Source: Mageeibacillus sp. UBA5770 (GTDB lineage Bacteria; Bacillota_A; Clostridia; Saccharofermentanales; Saccharofermentanaceae). From it: a stretch of 6,771 bases of DNA. Below the pieces are notes generated by a model. The model ran no database searches and was not told where the DNA came from. It saw only the letters and a list, made by a program, of their open reading frames with translations. Positions 6,461 through 6,771 of this stretch are shown one piece after another. How positions within the stretch are numbered: position 1 is the first letter of the stretch; each line of letters opens with the position of its first letter. The stretch lies in assembly GCA_002418705.1 (NCBI GenBank), contig DIEQ01000082.1, forward strand, positions 5,415 to 12,185. Direction: 5' to 3'. The position numbers and the translations under genes were made by a program.

Positions 6461-6771
6461 TTGATACAATCGAATTCACACTCAACGGCAGCGAAGTATC
6501 GTACGACGGACCCTCGGGATCCCGCCTGCTTGACGTCCTGCGCGAAGATTTTAAATTGACCGGTGTAAAATGCGGATGCAATGAGGGCGAGTGCGGAGCC
6601 TGTTCCGTCATTATCGACGGCAAGCTTGCCAACTCCTGCATGGTTGCCATGGGAAGGATCGCGGGAAGCTCCGTTGTAACAATCGAAGGCTACTCCGGTA
6701 CAGACCGCTTTGCAGTCCTCGATAAAGCCTACGCCTCTGTCAGCGCCGTCCAGTGCGGCTTCTGCATCCCC
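6457..6771 (+). CDS. [2Fe-2S] small subunit of the split molybdenum hydroxylase (XdhC type), 5' part
   Basis: The first 105 codons are present and the window ends inside the gene; the family is usually about 150-170 residues. The ferredoxin-type cluster is complete: C41-x4-C46-x2-C49-x11-C61, in the motif CNEGECGAC. The second, helical-domain cluster has begun with QCGFC (C100, C103); its last two cysteines (usually CRCTGY) would lie beyond the edge. The protein should carry electrons from the molybdenum site of the upstream large subunit to an FAD subunit. It starts at the ATG inside the ATGA overlap with the preceding stop, 7 nt after a perfect AGGAGG at 6444-6449. One oddity is an additional cysteine, C39, two residues before the first cluster ligand. 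The small subunit resembles the N-terminal domain of the fused enzyme encoded at 1069-3639 but is clearly divergent from it. Confidence 0.93.
   Translation, partial: MIDTIEFTLNGSEVSYDGPSGSRLLDVLREDFKLTGVKCGCNEGECGACSVIIDGKLANSCMVAMGRIAGSSVVTIEGYSGTDRFAVLDKAYASVSAVQCGFCIP

Overview
The window is part of a molybdenum hydroxylase (xanthine dehydrogenase family) cluster from an anaerobic bacterium, most likely a Firmicute. The pointers are strong purine-rich Shine-Dalgarno sites, tightly packed same-strand genes, roughly even base composition (judged by eye), and the pairing of a fused Fe-S/Mo hydroxylase of the 'selenium-dependent xanthine dehydrogenase' type with a MocA-type maturation enzyme. 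I cannot name the genus. All five genes are on the + strand. No RNA gene, mobile element, CRISPR array or convincing terminator was seen.

Layout: 1-46 is a short leader. 47-973 encodes an apparently degenerate MocA-like nucleotidyltransferase domain fused to a ModE-type winged helix. 974-1068 holds a good sigma-A promoter (TTGCAT-17-TATAAT) with a perfect 9-bp inverted repeat over the -10 box, centred on the predicted transcription start. 1069-3639 encodes an 856-residue hydroxylase with two [2Fe-2S] clusters fused to a molybdopterin domain. 3685-4299 encodes MocA, the probable molybdopterin cytidylyltransferase. 4343-6460 encodes a separate molybdopterin-binding large subunit. 6457 to the right edge is the start of its [2Fe-2S] small subunit, overlapping the previous gene by ATGA and cut by the window end.

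How they fit together: MocA would make the cytosine-dinucleotide form of the molybdenum cofactor used by xanthine dehydrogenase-family enzymes, supplying both the fused enzyme before it and the split enzyme after it. Both enzymes keep the residues matching bovine xanthine oxidase Glu802, Arg880 and Glu1261, so purines or similar N-heterocycles are the likely substrates. Their pockets differ elsewhere, so they probably act on different substrates. Neither gene carries an FAD domain; a flavin subunit probably lies outside the window. The first gene is the natural candidate regulator. Its enzymatic half has lost the nucleotide-binding loop and the metal-binding aspartate but keeps the C-terminal MocA motifs, so it may sense cofactor or maturation state and bind the dyad at 1021-1056. 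That regulatory link is inference.
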